Origin: Clostridium sp. CAG:433 | GTDB taxonomy: Bacteria > Bacillota_I > Bacilli_A > RF39 > UBA660 | NCBI GenBank assembly: GCA_000433675.1 | Contig: FR893565.1 | Span: forward strand, 1-64,000 | Reading direction: 5' to 3' | Length of the DNA stretch: 64,000 nt | Shown here: piece after piece, positions 63,464 through 64,000 of the stretch | Layout: every line of letters starts with the position of its first letter | Numbering within the stretch: the stretch's first letter is position 1 | Program-made: the position numbers and the translations under genes | Notes under the pieces: generated by a model | The model's database searches: none | What the model saw: only the letters and a program-made list of their open reading frames with translations | Told to the model about the DNA's origin: nothing

Positions 63464-64000
63464 ATGATTAAATCTAATCAAATTTTAGATGAAAAGGATA
63501 AAAGACTTAGAAAAAAAAGTATTGATGTAACTTTTCCTTTAGAAGATAAATATAAAAAATTCATAGATGAATCAATTGAAATGCTTACTTTAAGCCAAAT
63601 TGAAGAAGAAGCAGAAAAATATAATTTAAGACCTGGTATGGGACTTTCTGCAGTACAAGTTGGAATTTTAAAAAGAATATTTGTAATTGTTTATGAATAT
63701 GAAGAAGGAAAATTTGAAAATTATATTTTCATTAATCCAAAGATTTTAAGTCATTCAGAAGAAATGGTTTATGTTGATGGTGGTGAAGGATGCCTTAGTG
63801 TAAATAGAGAAATTGAAGGTATCGTTCCAAGATATGCAAGACTTAATGCTGAATACTATGATATAGATGGTAATAAACATAAAATAAGATTAAGAGAAGA
63901 ACTTGCGATAGCATTCCAACATGAATATGATCATTTAGATGGTATACTTTTCTATGACAAAATAGATAAGAAAAATCCATATAAAAATCAAAATTTAATG
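63464..64000 (+). CDS. def: Peptide deformylase (3' end beyond the window)
   Basis: 179 codons are visible and the frame is still open at the edge. It removes the formyl group from new proteins. Motif 1 GMGLSAVQVG with Q65, motif 2 EGCLS with metal ligand C110, motif 3 QHEYDHLDG with H153 and H157. The spacing between motifs fits the longer type 2 enzymes of Gram-positives. AGGGGTG lies 6 bases before the chosen ATG; another ATG two codons upstream is too close to it. Confidence 0.93.
   Translation, partial: MIKSNQILDEKDKRLRKKSIDVTFPLEDKYKKFIDESIEMLTLSQIEEEAEKYNLRPGMGLSAVQVGILKRIFVIVYEYEEGKFENYIFINPKILSHSEEMVYVDGGEGCLSVNREIEGIVPRYARLNAEYYDIDGNKHKIRLREELAIAFQHEYDHLDGILFYDKIDKKNPYKNQNLM

Overview
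The window is very AT-rich and densely packed with protein genes, mostly on the minus strand. It carries no rRNA, no CRISPR array and no tRNA that I could find. Gene content and order point to a low-GC Firmicute close to the Bacilli. Three blocks have the order or partners known from Bacillus subtilis: dnaG-rpoD-trmK with a YqfQ-like gene; lexA, a yneA-position gene, tkt, sirA and yneF; and yqeG-yqeH. The lineage looks like an uncultured gut-type Bacilli or Erysipelotrichia-like organism, but that is inference. TGA is used as a stop.

Layout from left to right. 1-4750: an edge fragment of a PD-(D/E)XK/Rpn-type gene, then the topoisomerase IV operon parE-parC. 4842-26355: a surface-protein region with a type IV prepilin fused to leucine-rich repeats, a small membrane-anchored partner, one enormous gene of about 14.3 kb for a repeat-built surface protein, and a pair of paralogous anchored proteins. 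26446-33034: family II pyrophosphatase with CBS domains, a possible SAM-dependent transferase, a VanY-type carboxypeptidase, and the type IV pilus/competence genes for prepilin peptidase and platform protein. 33099-36992: a YqfQ-like gene convergent with dnaG-rpoD-trmK. 37068-42915: membrane proteins, a cohesin-like surface protein, YqeH/YqeG, a PrsW-like protease, YneF. 43007-45476: sirA and tkt. 45544-53416: a compact type VII secretion operon of three WXG100 proteins, an extended WXG protein, a protein with a Cpl-7-like wall-binding motif, YukD/EsaB and EssC. 53501-56312: two glycosyltransferases, a 43-codon SOS-controlled gene and divergent lexA. 56496-62068: two YhcG-type nuclease genes (one interrupted by an in-frame TGA) behind comEA-comEC, then ftsW. 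62193-64000: a YjcZ-like small protein, a DegV protein and the start of peptide deformylase.

The best leads are the following. (1) A bipartite motif with identical spacing lies upstream of dnaG-rpoD and of comEA-comEC and resembles a sigma-H promoter. (2) A tiny membrane protein divergent from lexA, with two SOS boxes between them, sits where yneA sits in Bacillus. (3) A reduced T7SS operon is inserted into the lexA-tkt neighbourhood and includes a protein with a peptidoglycan-binding CW_7-like motif. (4) A pilin carries an LRR adhesin as its body. SirA, a YjcZ-like protein and the sigma-H-like sites together suggest a sporulating or formerly sporulating ancestry.
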